Assembly (NCBI GenBank): GCA_024196135.1
Contig: JAMQCK010000220.1
Coordinates: forward strand, 1-36,291
Direction of reading: 5' to 3'
DNA from: Pleurotus ostreatus/Saccharomyces cerevisiae fusant
Lineage: Eukaryota; Opisthokonta
Length of the DNA: 36,291 nucleotides
In this document: piece after piece, positions 20,231-30,282 of the stretch
Numbering within the stretch: position 1 is the stretch's first letter
Layout: the number at the start of each line of letters is the position of its first letter
Notes under the pieces: generated by a model
The model's input: only the letters and a program-made list of their open reading frames with translations
Database searches by the model: none
What the model was told of the DNA's origin: nothing
Made by a program: the position numbers and the translations under genes

Positions 20231-22441
20231 TCATCTCGGCCCAGTCGGCTTCCTCACACCGACCGGGCGCCTCTGATCCACCAACATGCGCGGACTGAAG
20301 CTCCCATACTTGCCCACCTCATGCCTCCTCGTATCCTCATCGAACCCAGGGTCGAACCCCTCGCTCTCCTCCGACCGACCAGAGCTCCTTAGGTCCGTCC
20401 TACTGGCCGTCCGGCTTGAGCTTCGTAGGTCTGTCCTGCTGGAGCTCCGCAGGTCTGCCAGACTGCGATGTCGGTGGTCTCGCTCCCCCTCAGTGTCCCT
20501 GTCCCCCGCATACAGCGGCGGCAGCTCGACGACCTGTGTATCGTCACCGTGAAACACCGTGACCGGCGCCGCGCCACCGTCGTGGTGCAGCACATACACG
20601 TTGTGGCCGCTCTGAAGGCCGCCGTCCGAGCCAGTGCTGTCGGGCGGATGGTGGCGAGAAGTGGTTGAAGTCGTCGTCTGCGGGTATGCGGATGTAGTGC
20701 CTGGGTACGCGAGAACGGAGCTCCCGCCTGCCTGAGTCATGCCGCCCGAGGGGGAGGTGATCCCGTGCGTGGGAGAAGTAAGTCCGTGGGTAGGTGAAGA
20801 CATCCCGTTGCCCGACCCCGCCCCCGTCATCCCCGTAGGCGAATACGGATCCACATGCGATTGCCGCTGCTCGAAGTAGCATGCGCTGAGTCCAGGCGAT
20901 GGGTAACCGTCGGTGTACGAAGGGTCGTGTGTGGCGAACGGTTCATTAGAAGAAGACAACGAGGTTCTCTTCAATTGTCGACGCTTGAGGGAGAACCAGG
21001 TGGCGAGGGCGCCAGCAACGAGACCGAGGACGAGTCCTCCGATGCCAGCCCTGCGTGAGGAGTGGTCAATATGAGGCACCGTCTGAGGCGAAGGAGGTGG
21101 TTGAGGAATGTAGACTCACCCTGCTGCGGCACCCGGGGAGACCTTCGTGACCGTTCTGCATCGCATAGCTCGGCAATCGTCGGTCTATGCGAATGTGGGA
21201 TTTACTCACGGTCCACCGAGGCACGACGCCTTCCCATCCCCGCTATGCAGCATACCGATGGACCACAGGTTATAATCCGCGTCGACAATCTGCAAAACCT
21301 GCATCAGCGCGAGACTCGGACCGAGCGGACTGATACACCCACGGAAACGAAGAACGGCGTCGCCCAAGTAAGCGCGACTGTCCAATCTGCGAACGGTATC
21401 AGCTTGCTCCCCTCTGGCCGTACGACGTCGAACTCACTGAAAGTACTCATATCCTGCAGTGTTGCATTATACGGCGGATGCGACGCGGGCGCGATCTGCA
21501 GCGTATACGGCGGCGTCCCGTTCTTCGGCGTGAACTGCAAATCCGAGCACTGCTCCGGCCATGCCGTCCACGATAGCGGGCCCTGGTTATCGCCCGCCTC
21601 TACGTCGAGGGGGCCCTCCGGCCAGCTGAGCGTCTCATTCGTGCACGTGCGGCTGAGCGCGGTCGTGTTGGGCACGATGCTGACGACGGACTGGCAGCCG
21701 CCGGTGTATCCGTTCGCGTCGAACATACAAATTTGCATCTGGGGAGGGAATGTTGAATTAGATAGGGACGATAGAGAATGTATGGGGTCGACTGGAAGGA
21801 GGGTAGGGATATTGGTGAAGGGAAGAAGACTGACCTGCGTTCCAGGAGGGAATGGGATCTCGAAGTCGTATGAGAGACTGTTGCCAACATCGAGGAAGAA
21901 GGGGAATTGATATATGCTGAATGGGAGACCCGTATTAGCCTTTCCGTACGACGATTATGCAGGGGCGAGGAAGTTGGATAGTGGGAAAGGACAGGACGTA
22001 CGACGTGTATATCAGAAATGAGTATGGCGCCGTAGCGCTTGGCCTGTGAAGAGTCGTAAACAAGATAAGGGGGTACAAAGGGTGGCGCGACGTACCCGGT
22101 AGCGCTACTCCGACCCCACTTGACGTGCATGGACTGGCATTGCTCTGCGAGATGCAGTGTAATCAGTACTCGTTGAGGAAACATGGGATACAACACGACG
22201 CACCATAGACAGGGAATGTTGTGATATTCCCACTGTCGTCGTAGAAGTCGAACCGCCAGGACTGTTCGCCAAAGCGGGATATGTGGGGTAGGAAAAGAGC
22301 AATGCGGGGACCGTCTCATCAGCGCCCGCCCCATGCCGAGGACCACCGTCAACGCACCTGCTGCATCGCCTGCAGCACCTCCGCCTGCACTCCCTCCCAC
22401 AGCATACACCATAGCAGCAACAACGCCGCCGACGCGCGCAT
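20231..22441 (-). CDS. Type-I single-pass membrane protein, paralogue M2
   Basis: Ten minus-strand exons: 22441-22358, 22261-22204, 22144-22096, 22043-22002, 21916-21835, 21738-21438, 21386-21343, 21289-21210, 21155-21120, 21050-20231, giving 1596 nt and 531 aa. The signal peptide is MRASAALLLLWCMLWEGVQA. The ectodomain contains QCQSMHVKWG, APYSFLIYTS, MQICMFDANGYTGGC and KNGTPPYTLQIAP. The membrane span is AGIGGLVLGLVAGALATWF (from about residue 259), followed by KRRQLKR. The tail is the longest of the three, with SPTHG repeats, a DLRSSSRT repeat block, and VYVLHHDGGAAPVTVFHGDD then VVELPPLY. Compared with M1 and M3, introns 6, 7 and 8 are precisely absent, so exon 6 is 301 nt. A 51-nt stop-free intron (21437-21387) is spliced here because the paralogues place an intron there. 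No in-frame ATG lies upstream of 22441 in the open frame. Confidence 0.86.
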
Positions 22442-24204
22442 CGTGATCGGGCGGCGGGGAGATCGTGATCGAGCCGCCTCGTTGATCGAGGGGATAGGCG
22501 CCGAGGGCGGCGACGAAAGGCTTGCTCGTGCGCCTGAGCTGACGAGGACTCCGACGAGCAAGAAGGCGGCGTGAGCGAGCGACGTGCTCGCTAGCAGGCC
22601 ACAAGGTCGCTCGTAACGCGCTCGCTGCTCGGATGAAACGGCGGTCGCTTCTCGACGTCGCGGACGGCGGAGACCGACGGGGAGAAGGCGCGCACGAGGC
22701 GGGACGATGCAGAGGCTCACGAAGAAGTCCTGCAGCAATAGAATTCGGCTCGCTATATAGTCGACATCGGCACGAGACGCGATAGTTCAGTCGGACGCGG
22801 GATGCTGATGGTACATTGGTAGGCTGTGATGATGATGGCTGCAGATGAAGCGCCTCAACGGGTTTGAACGATTCCCTCGACGGGATGAGTTCCCCTCAAC
22901 GGGACGAAACCCCACAATCAACGCCTGCAGAGCGCCCTTCCGGCTTGGGAACACGTCTAGCACCGCCCACTCTCCCACCTTCGGGTCTGATGAGTGCAGC
23001 TCGCCGCCCATGGACATCGGACAGTGGGCATGATTTAGGCTGGTACACAAGACTAGTAGGCGTCACTAGCATTGATATCCATGAACGCGGGAGATGCGCG
23101 TCGGGATCCCGTCCTGGAGCCGCCTTGAGAAGTGAAGGGGGAAGTACAAAATTGGCTCGGAGGGCAGGTTCGCAATCACTGCACTGGGCGCCCATCTCAC
23201 CCCTTGCCCGTCTCCCCCCGTATCTCTTCCCAACCGCTTCCACCTCTCGACTCACAGGAACCCGTACCTCCATCTCTGCTAATCCATCTCCTAACATGAT
23301 CGGACGAGGGCGTCGGTGCTTTAGCATGACCATCACGGATGCACAGAGCGATGAGGCCTGCGTCACCATCCCAGCATCGACGGCCGGGGTACGTATCGTA
23401 CAACAGATGAAGCTACCTTTGGCGGAGCGACGCCCTCGGCCGTCGATTTTAGCATGTTCAGCAAGTCCACGATTCCAAGCATAGGCCATGCCTATAATCT
23501 GAATATGTAGATCAATCCCTCGCACATGCAGATCGAATCGGGTCTCTCACTTACTAGGTCATCACTCACGAGCGCCCAGGCCGTGCCCGTCAAGAGCGTA
23601 TCGCCTGCCGCGAGGATCATGACTTGCCAGCCGCAAGAGTGGTGAAGACAGGACCATAAATCCGTTACGATAACGGCTGCTAGAGTGTCCGGGTCAAGGG
23701 CTGGCGAATCGCGATGGGTGGGTCAAGGACTGAGAATGACTGGGGTTGCAGCCTACAGTGACACGGTCAGTCACCGGTCAGTAGCCTGGGGTGGCTGGAT
23801 CAAAAACCCTGTTGTGGCAGAAGGCCGCTATTCCTGTTCCGCGCGGATAGGTCGATGGTCGGTACGACGGTGATAGGAAGAAGATCAGCGCGTGCAGGGA
23901 AGGGGCGGACAGGGTAAGGGATGACGAGAGCGCTCAGTGGTCAGATGCACACCATGACGGGAGTAGACAGCTTATTCTTGAACGTCGCATTCCGTTTCAA
24001 GCGGCTGCGTCTTGCGGTTCAGCGCATTTGTGAAGGATACAAAGGCCAAGGAGTCGATGTAGACACTGGTTGGGTAGCAGTGAAGGACATGGAAAGGGCG
24101 GAAGTCTTGATGATTCTCGGACGCACGCGCTCGGCCAGGATAGATGAAAACATCATGCATTCTATACACTCGATTCCACCCCACGTATCACCAGGCGTAT
24201 CGCC
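22442..24204. other. Upstream region of M2 and gene-free interval
   Basis: Holds the M2 promoter (a CTATATAG on the minus strand at 22760-22753 lies about 310 bp from the start) and the 3' UTR of the ATP synthase subunit h gene. Long opposing ORFs at 22864-23525 lie antiparallel over the same bases, have no recognisable motifs, and look like chance open frames in GC-rich DNA. Confidence 0.45.
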
Positions 24205-24769
24205 CTAGTGGTGCTCGTGCTCCTCGACGACCGGGTCGGCCTCGAGCATCTCGAGGAACTCCTCGGCAGCGCTGGCAGCCGCCGGCGCCTCGCCCGCTGC
24301 CGGCGCAGACGCGAGAGTCGGCTCGGCGGCGTCGTAGGCAGAGAGCTCCGCAGCGAGGTCAGTGGGGAGAGCCGGTGCGGCGGGCTTCTGCGGGGCAGAC
24401 CAGGAGCGGACTTGACCGACATGCGCATCCTTGGCCTGAAGAAGAGGCGTCAGTAGGTCGATCATGGAGGACGCGATGAGGGCGTGGTCGCAAGCAGTAT
24501 GTTGGAGGAACGCGAGAGGGCCAGACACGCACAGCAGGGGCGGGCTTGTACGACTTCAGCTCCTTGATGTAGAGCTGCTGGACGATGTCTGGGAGGTGCG
24601 TTAGCATACCGTCCACTTCCTGAGCTGGTAACACGCACCTGCGCGCGCGGCGGCAGACGTAGTGAACGCGCGGGACGCATTTTGGGCCTGCAAATCATTG
24701 GAGTCCACTCCCTCCTCCTGTACTGAGCGCACTCACGACCTTGGGCGCCTGCCTGAGCATGAACGACAT
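24205..24769 (-). CDS. ATP14: Mitochondrial F1Fo ATP synthase subunit h
   Basis: A peripheral-stalk subunit of fungal mitochondrial ATP synthase. Minus-strand exons 24769-24737, 24687-24639, 24588-24533, 24435-24205 give 369 nt and 122 aa, the usual size. The presequence is MSFMLRQAPKVAQNASRAFT and is rich in Arg/Ser/Ala. The mature part starts near DIVQQLYIKELKSYKPAP, the family signature. It continues AKDAHVGQVRSWSAPQKP and LPTDLAAELSAYDAAEP, and ends in an acidic tail, EEFLEMLEADPVVEEHEHH. Introns are 49, 50 and 97 nt. The start is the only ATG giving a mitochondrial presequence. It is head to head with the ATPase inhibitor gene 154 bp away. Confidence 0.94.
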
Positions 24770-24923
24770 GGTGGGGATGACGGGCGGGATAAAACGGCGA
24801 GTGCGCACGTGCAGCGTGATGCAGCCGCCGTGACATCCCCGGCGTGACGCCCGGCACGCAAACAGCGCACGCCGGAACAGAACAGAGCAGAACACCTTGA
24901 ACTCTTCTCTGCACCCGAACACG
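24770..24923. promoter_or_regulatory. Bidirectional promoter between subunit h and the ATPase inhibitor
   Basis: Only 154 bp separate the two start codons, so 5' UTRs and promoters of both genes must lie here. A palindromic E-box CACGTG is at 24806-24811, near one third of the way across. No TATA box is evident in either direction. Confidence 0.7.
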
Positions 24924-25414
24924 ATGCTCGCTGCTACCAGGCTCACCACCGCACGCCGCGCCGCGCCGCAGCTCACCACCGTCGCCAAGCGCTGGACGTC
25001 GAGCACCAAGGAGGGCTCAGTCGCGCAGTCCAAGGAGTTCTCGTGAGTTCGGCTCTCCGCGTCCCGGTTTTACGCGAAGGCTCATGCATGGCTGTAGGAA
25101 GAGGGAGAAGGCGCAGGAGGGTATGTTGTACGGTGCCCTGGATGTGCTTGAGTTCATTTCGACGCAGACAGCTACGCTCGCAAGCACGAGCAGGAGCTCC
25201 TCAAGAAGATGCGTGACGAAGTGCGTGGGGTGGAACAATGATTGAACCTGCCGACTGACCGAGTGATTGCAGATTGAGAAGAAGCGCAAGGAGCTGGTGA
25301 GTGTGCTTGCTAGCTTTCTGAGTCGTGTATCTGAGTCGTGTATACTGACCCTCTGCGCAGGAAGCCCTTGAGAAGCAGCACGCTGATGAGGTCGCGAAGT
25401 CTAACAAGGACTGA
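24924..25414 (+). CDS. INH1: Mitochondrial F1-ATPase inhibitor (IF1 family)
   Basis: Small helical protein that blocks ATP hydrolysis by F1 when the membrane potential falls. Exons 24924-25042, 25098-25120, 25168-25220, 25273-25296, 25361-25414 give 273 nt and 90 aa. The presequence MLAATRLTTARRAAPQLTTV is rich in Arg/Thr/Ala. The inhibitory region begins TKEGSVAQSKEFSKREKAQE and continues DSYARKHEQELLKKMRDEI, followed by a Lys/Glu coiled coil (EKKRKELEALEKQH). The EGSVA-x-SK and Y-x-RKHE phrases are typical of the family. Two exons are very short (23 and 24 nt). Introns are 55, 47, 52 and 64 nt, with TGAC/TGAT-type branch sites visible in most. The partner of the inhibitor, ATP synthase, has a subunit gene directly upstream on the opposite strand. 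Confidence 0.95.
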
Positions 25415-27120
25415 GCAAAGGGCGGGAAGGATTGATTCTTTTGTGCGTCCGAGCTACCTACCTCCTCATCCTTCACTCAATGGGGATCTCTTACAGCCTT
25501 TCGTACTGTCATGGCTGTCTTCACGCAAACCAAGGACGGATAAATACTCACCGATCTGTACTGCTACGTCCGTGAATGCCCTTCATCGTCGTCGCCTCCT
25601 CATCCTCTGTCTGAGCCGTCAGCCTCCAATCTCTCCGCAATCATGATGCGGCTCGCGCCTACTCGACAGCACTGGTAGCCGCATTGCCCTCTTAAGTCCC
25701 TCCCGTTCTTCAGCCTTCCACCCACTTTCCCCTGCCCGTTCACCACCCCGCTCACCTACCCCGCGCACGCTCGGCTCCAGGCCAAGGTCTCGAGTGTCTC
25801 GACCGCGTCAATGCGTACATCATGCGCGCCGCGTGATGCGCTTTGTATTCAATCTGCGCAGGATCGAAATGAATGTTGGGCGGTGACGTATTTGGCCGCT
25901 GGGCGTGGGTGCGTGCAGGTGCGCATACTTCTCAGTATACGGGACTATTGGCCAGGACGAGGCAAGAAGCACCGGATCCTGCAATGTTTCCTGGTCGAGG
26001 ACTTGCTGGACTTGGCTAGGATTCCCAGTTAGAGGGGTCGGACAGGTCTATCCTGCAACGTCGGCAGGATTATATGGAGAACCTCCGACAAGGGCGTGAA
26101 GGAAGGATGCGTGAGCACATACACCGCATCAAACGCGCAGGTTTTGACAACGCCGTGCTTCGAAGGCGAGTCGCACCCTGGACGCGAAGGCTGCGGCTTG
26201 CGTTACGTGTGTCCGGGCGTCGGTTACTTCGATGCAGTCAGCTCTCGTCTGATGCTCATGTTGCACTCTGCAAATAGGTACGCCCGAAGAGCACAATCCA
26301 CCCTAATCGTATACTTCTCTAGGACCATGTTCTCTCTCCCTGACTCTAGGTAGCGACAATGCTGCAATGCTTCCATAAGCATACGCGGCGTATGAAGCGA
26401 CACCTTCTGTACGCTCGCGATGTGCAAGTCTTTGAGGCCGTAAGCCCACCGCCCTCAACGCCACAATTGCGCCCTTACTCATCGGTTCTCCGACCACTAG
26501 GCTAGGGGTTCATTGTGATTCAAACACTCAAAACGCCTTCAATAGGCATCGCACGTGTCCAGCACATCGCCTTAAAGGTTCAAGGGCGCGCCTGTCGCCT
26601 CTAATACTGGGAGACGCTCCTCGGATTTGAAGACGAGCGCTCCGGCTGCTCGATCGACCTCAACTGCCGATCCACGCTTCGTTCGCTACCGGTCCTAGCG
26701 TCGTACCGCACGGGGTTGCTGGATCGCCGAGGAGGGCGCCAACAAACGCTCTCGTAAAGCCAATGCACCCCCACGATGGCATCCTTCGCGCGGGCCGCAC
26801 TGCCCAGTTCGAAGGTCGCAGAACTTCTCGACATCACATTCCTCTCAGACTATACCGACTAGCTACTCGCCTTACAGAGACAGGCTTGTCGAGACGGTGC
26901 AAGCGCGTATAGCAAGTATCTTGGGTGCGTACCGCTACTCACACTTCTACGAAAGTGACGCTCCAGCAGCGCCTTGTACTGCTCTTTCCGACAGTCGACG
27001 CCGCAGATCAAGGCGCAGCGGGATGCCGAACTCCTCGAATGTCTTCGAGACATACACGCCTTGCCTTAACATTGAATTCGCTCGGGGCGCCGGGCGCCAA
27101 ACCTTCGGCATGAGCGGGGA
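25415..27120. other. Gene-poor interval between the inhibitor gene and M3
   Basis: The 3' UTR of the inhibitor gene is at the left. No intact gene is supported. On the minus strand around 27060-26935, overlapping frames give TFEEFGIPLRLDL in one and DCRKEQYKALLERHFRR in the next. This may be a frameshifted gene fragment, but the family is not recognised. Confidence 0.4.
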
Positions 27121-27128
27121 TATATATG
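27121..27128 (+). promoter_or_regulatory. Probable TATA box of M3
   Basis: TATATATG lies 76 bp upstream of the M3 start codon, a normal distance for a fungal TATA box with a short 5' UTR. Support is by position and sequence only. Confidence 0.45.
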
Positions 27129-27196
27129 AGTGGCATCATAGTCGCCCGCGAACGGCGGTGCAAGCTTCTTCGCCTATCCCCCACCATCACGTCGCC

Positions 27197-29304
27197 ATGC
27201 TCGGCCTCCTGTGGTTCTCCCTCTGCGCGAGTGCGCTGGCAAGTGAGGTGGTGCTGAAGGTCGCGGAGCAGGTGCGTGGTCAGTTTCTGGAGACGAGATA
27301 AACGCTGATCTCCCCGTTCTCAGTCCTGGATCTTCGGGTTCTTCGACGAGAGCTTCAGCGAGACCAAGACCTTTCCTGTCTATGGTGTGTAATGACCACG
27401 GTCGAATGATGCCTGACGCTGAAGGCGGGGCACCCAGAGCAATGCGAGACCATGCACGTGAGATGGAGTCGGACCTCAGGGTATGTTGTGCTGTTCTGCC
27501 GCCCTGCTCAACATCTTGCTGACTCGAACAAAGATCGAGCGGTACGGCGCCGTACTCGTTCTTGATTTATACCGCGTACGTCAAGCGCTAGCGACCGTCC
27601 ACATCAGCACCTGGGCGCCTGACCGATCTTTGCTGCTTAGGACATACGACCTCCCATTCTTCCTCGACGTCGGCAACGGCCCATCGTACAACTTCACGAT
27701 TCCGTTCGCGCCTGGGACTGAAGTGAGCTCTCCCTCCTTGCCTTCGTGCATCCTCTCACCACCATCGCATGTAGATGCTTATGTGCATGGTGCGCATTCC
27801 TCTTGGGATCTCTTTCCTGAGCGTCAACTAATCCACCCCTCGATATGAAGTTTGACTCCAGCGGTTCTAATGGCGGCTGCTCGTCCATCATCAACATCGT
27901 TCCCAACACGACGGCATTCGGAGAGTCCTGCACGAACGACACGCTGAATTGGCTGAGGGGCCCTTTGGACCTTGACGCAGTCGATGGATCGGGATCGTGG
28001 CCACCATGGCCGGGGCAGGTAAGTCGGGCGTCATGTATCTTGGCTGTGTGATAGAGTATAGTGGCTGACGAAATTCGTTCCAGTGCTCTGACTTGCAATT
28101 CACGCCGCGCAATGGTACTCCACCATATACGATAAGCGTAAGTCATCTGAAGTTACATCAGTTGGTGTATACTCACCTGGCATAGGTAGCATCGCCATTG
28201 CTACCGCCGTACAACGGATCTGTCGATGAGATGGATACGTTCAGTACGTCCCGCGACCGTGATCCCGAACGCATGCAACTTACATCCAGCCCAGGCTGGG
28301 CAGTCAACCTTGCCCTAGGACAGCCGTTCTTCGTATCCGTTAGCCTCAAACCATGCTTCGTGACGAAGAATATGCTCATGAGTCTACCCAGATCGTCGAC
28401 TCCGATTTCAACCTCTGGTCCAGTCCGATGGCGCACGTTGGTGACGGCCGGACTTCTTGCCTCGAGGGAAGGTCGGTCGCAACTGTTGAGCGCATCCTCG
28501 TCTCACTGATTGACTATGCAGCAGGTCAACGACCAGAGTCTCCCCGGGTGCGACTGCGGGGTAAGTTCAGATGCCGCTGTAAAAGTGCTTTACTTAACTC
28601 TATTTTGGAGAGCGGGCATCGGCGGCCTCGTCCTGGGTCTCGTCGTAGGCTTACTGGCGGCATACCTTGGCGTTCGCCACCGCAAGGCCCAGGAAACATC
28701 AGAGAAGGGAGCGCTGAACCTCCACGGTGACTCTCCATCCAGCTACGCGCAGCCCACTCCCTGGATAGACCCTCATACACCAAGCACCGCCGTCACGCCC
28801 AACAATACACTGCACAACCAGCCGAAGAGCCTGACGAAGCAAGCAAATCAAGGACCAGGGCATGTGTATCCCTTCACAGACCAACGGCGCGACTCCTCGA
28901 CCGCGCTGTCCTCCCTCTCGCTGTCCCCTTCGTCTAGCGCGTTTCCGGGTACTTCGACCGGCGCCACAGACTCTACACCGCGTCCTCTCAGCCCAGCGGA
29001 TACACCTCGACCCAACGGCCAGAACCTCTATGTGGTCCATCACGACGGCGGTGCGGCGCCGGTGACGGTATACCACGGTGACGACACGCGAGTGGTCGAG
29101 CTGCCGCCGCGGTATGTGGGAGGCATCGGTGGCGAGGATGTTGGACTTGCGAGGGTGGAGGAGCGGAGGGACGGTGTTGGCAGTGATGAGAGCGGACAAG
29201 ATAGCTTCAGTCCGCGCGTGCTTGCCGGGGAGAGGCGACCAGCGCCGGTGAGGAAGCCCAGTGGGCTGGCAACGGTGGGTGAACGGCCGGTTTCCCTAGA
29301 GTAA
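27197..29304 (+). CDS. Type-I single-pass membrane protein, paralogue M3
   Basis: Thirteen exons: 27197-27271, 27324-27384, 27438-27480, 27534-27575, 27641-27722, 27775-27789, 27851-28018, 28084-28137, 28186-28243, 28295-28338, 28392-28471, 28522-28560, 28611-29304, giving 1455 nt and 484 aa. The signal peptide is MLGLLWFSLCASALA. The ectodomain carries QCETMHVRWSRTSG, APYSFLIYTA, NGTPPYTIS and INIVPNTT. The membrane span is AGIGGLVLGLVVGLLAAYLG (from about residue 254), followed by VRHRK. The Ser/Pro-rich tail has LYVVHHDGGAAPVTVYHGDD and VVELPPRYVGG. Exon lengths match M1 for six exons (42, 82, 15, 54, 58, 44), including the 15-nt micro-exon MLMCM. Function is unknown; the intact frame across all 13 exons argues for a live gene. 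Confidence 0.87.
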
Positions 29305-29493
29305 TTATTCTATCTCTATTTCTTCCGTCTCTATTATCTCGATACTCTTCCGATTTCGTGGCTTACCAAGCTACTTTCCTTTCTTATGACCTTTGAAATA
29401 ATCGTGTACATGTTGTGAATCATGCCTACTGTACAATAGCTTTGCTCGTCGACCCCAATATGATTCTAGATATGTTGATGTTCTCATACAAGT

Positions 29494-29896
29494 TCATGCA
29501 CTCTCTGGAGCGTTTCCTGACGCCTCCTTTGCATTCACCAATCGCAACCTAATCAAGCGCATGTCAGCCTCAGCTGGTCATGCCTACATCAAATATACTC
29601 ACTGATTCCTCTTGGAAAGCACACGCAGCGTATTCTTCTTCTCCGCCTCCGTCATCTCTGTCCAGTTGGCTATCCTTGACAGCGTCTATCGCAGCGTCAG
29701 CCATGCTCAGATACCCTCGCATACAACGACCTCTAACACTCACCCCATCGCTATTGACCACCATTGGCCCGAGCTCATCGAGGAGAGGGACTTTGTTCCC
29801 GTCGACGTCGAGGCGCGTCACGTTCTCGTTCGCGGCCTTGTCTTCGAGGAGCAGGGGCTCAGCGGGTTTAGTCGAGTCGGGACTGTCGTTGCTCAT
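29494..29896 (-). CDS. Small conserved fungal protein of unknown function
   Basis: Minus-strand exons 29896-29744, 29685-29603, 29548-29494 give 291 nt and 96 aa. The N-terminal half is acidic and disordered. It is followed by the block VPLLDELGPMVVNSDGTLSR, then IANWTEMTEAEKKNTLRVLS and KRNQLRL, which I recall as a widespread small-protein signature in fungi; no function is known to me. The first intron interrupts the most conserved part (SDG|TLSR), and without it the frame would read into unrelated sequence. Introns are 58 and 54 nt. The gene is tail to tail with M3 (190 bp). Confidence 0.85.
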
Positions 29897-30282
29897 GGTC
29901 AAGGAGCGGATGTTAGATGGTGATGGCAAGAGTAGAGAAGGGAAGGTCGCGCGCGCGTCATAAGTGTGGCAGGGGATTTTGCCACGAATGTTCTCGAAGG
30001 CATTTGTAGCCGCTGGCCGCCTCATGGGTTCACTGACTTCAGACTTGCAGAAAGGGAGACGAGATCGCAACGTGAAGATAAGGCTGAGCAGTAAAGTAGA
30101 TCTGATTATTGCTCAAGGCAACGGTAGAGTATAAAAGGGTGCATACGTGTAGTACATGATGACGTCCGTGATGTCGAAAAGTAGTAGTATAAGTACATGA
30201 TGCCCATCCAATCCTTCCAGTGATCCATAGTCCCACAAATCAAGTCGTAAACATACACAGAACAGCAAGCCGCACGCCCTCA
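29897..30282. other. Short intergenic region upstream of the small protein gene
   Basis: Contains the promoter of the small protein gene and the kinase 3' UTR. A plus-strand TATAAAAGG at 30130-30138 has no plus-strand gene to serve and is probably incidental. Confidence 0.4.

Noticed and set aside
22864..23525. Two long opposing ORFs of about 206-209 codons
   Set aside because: They cover the same bases on opposite strands, have no recognisable domains, and the minus one lacks a convincing start. Typical of GC-rich chance frames.
26434..26520. tRNA-like sequence (minus strand TAGCCTAGTGGTCGG resembling an A box)
   Set aside because: No B box GGTTCGANTCC and no 7-bp acceptor pairing.
27534..27575. 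Alternative frame of M3 exon 4 reading YGAVLVLDLYR
   Set aside because: Phase from exon 3 requires the frame APYSFLIYTA, which all three paralogues share.
30130..30138. TATAAAAGG on the plus strand
   Set aside because: No plus-strand gene follows; it lies between two minus-strand genes.
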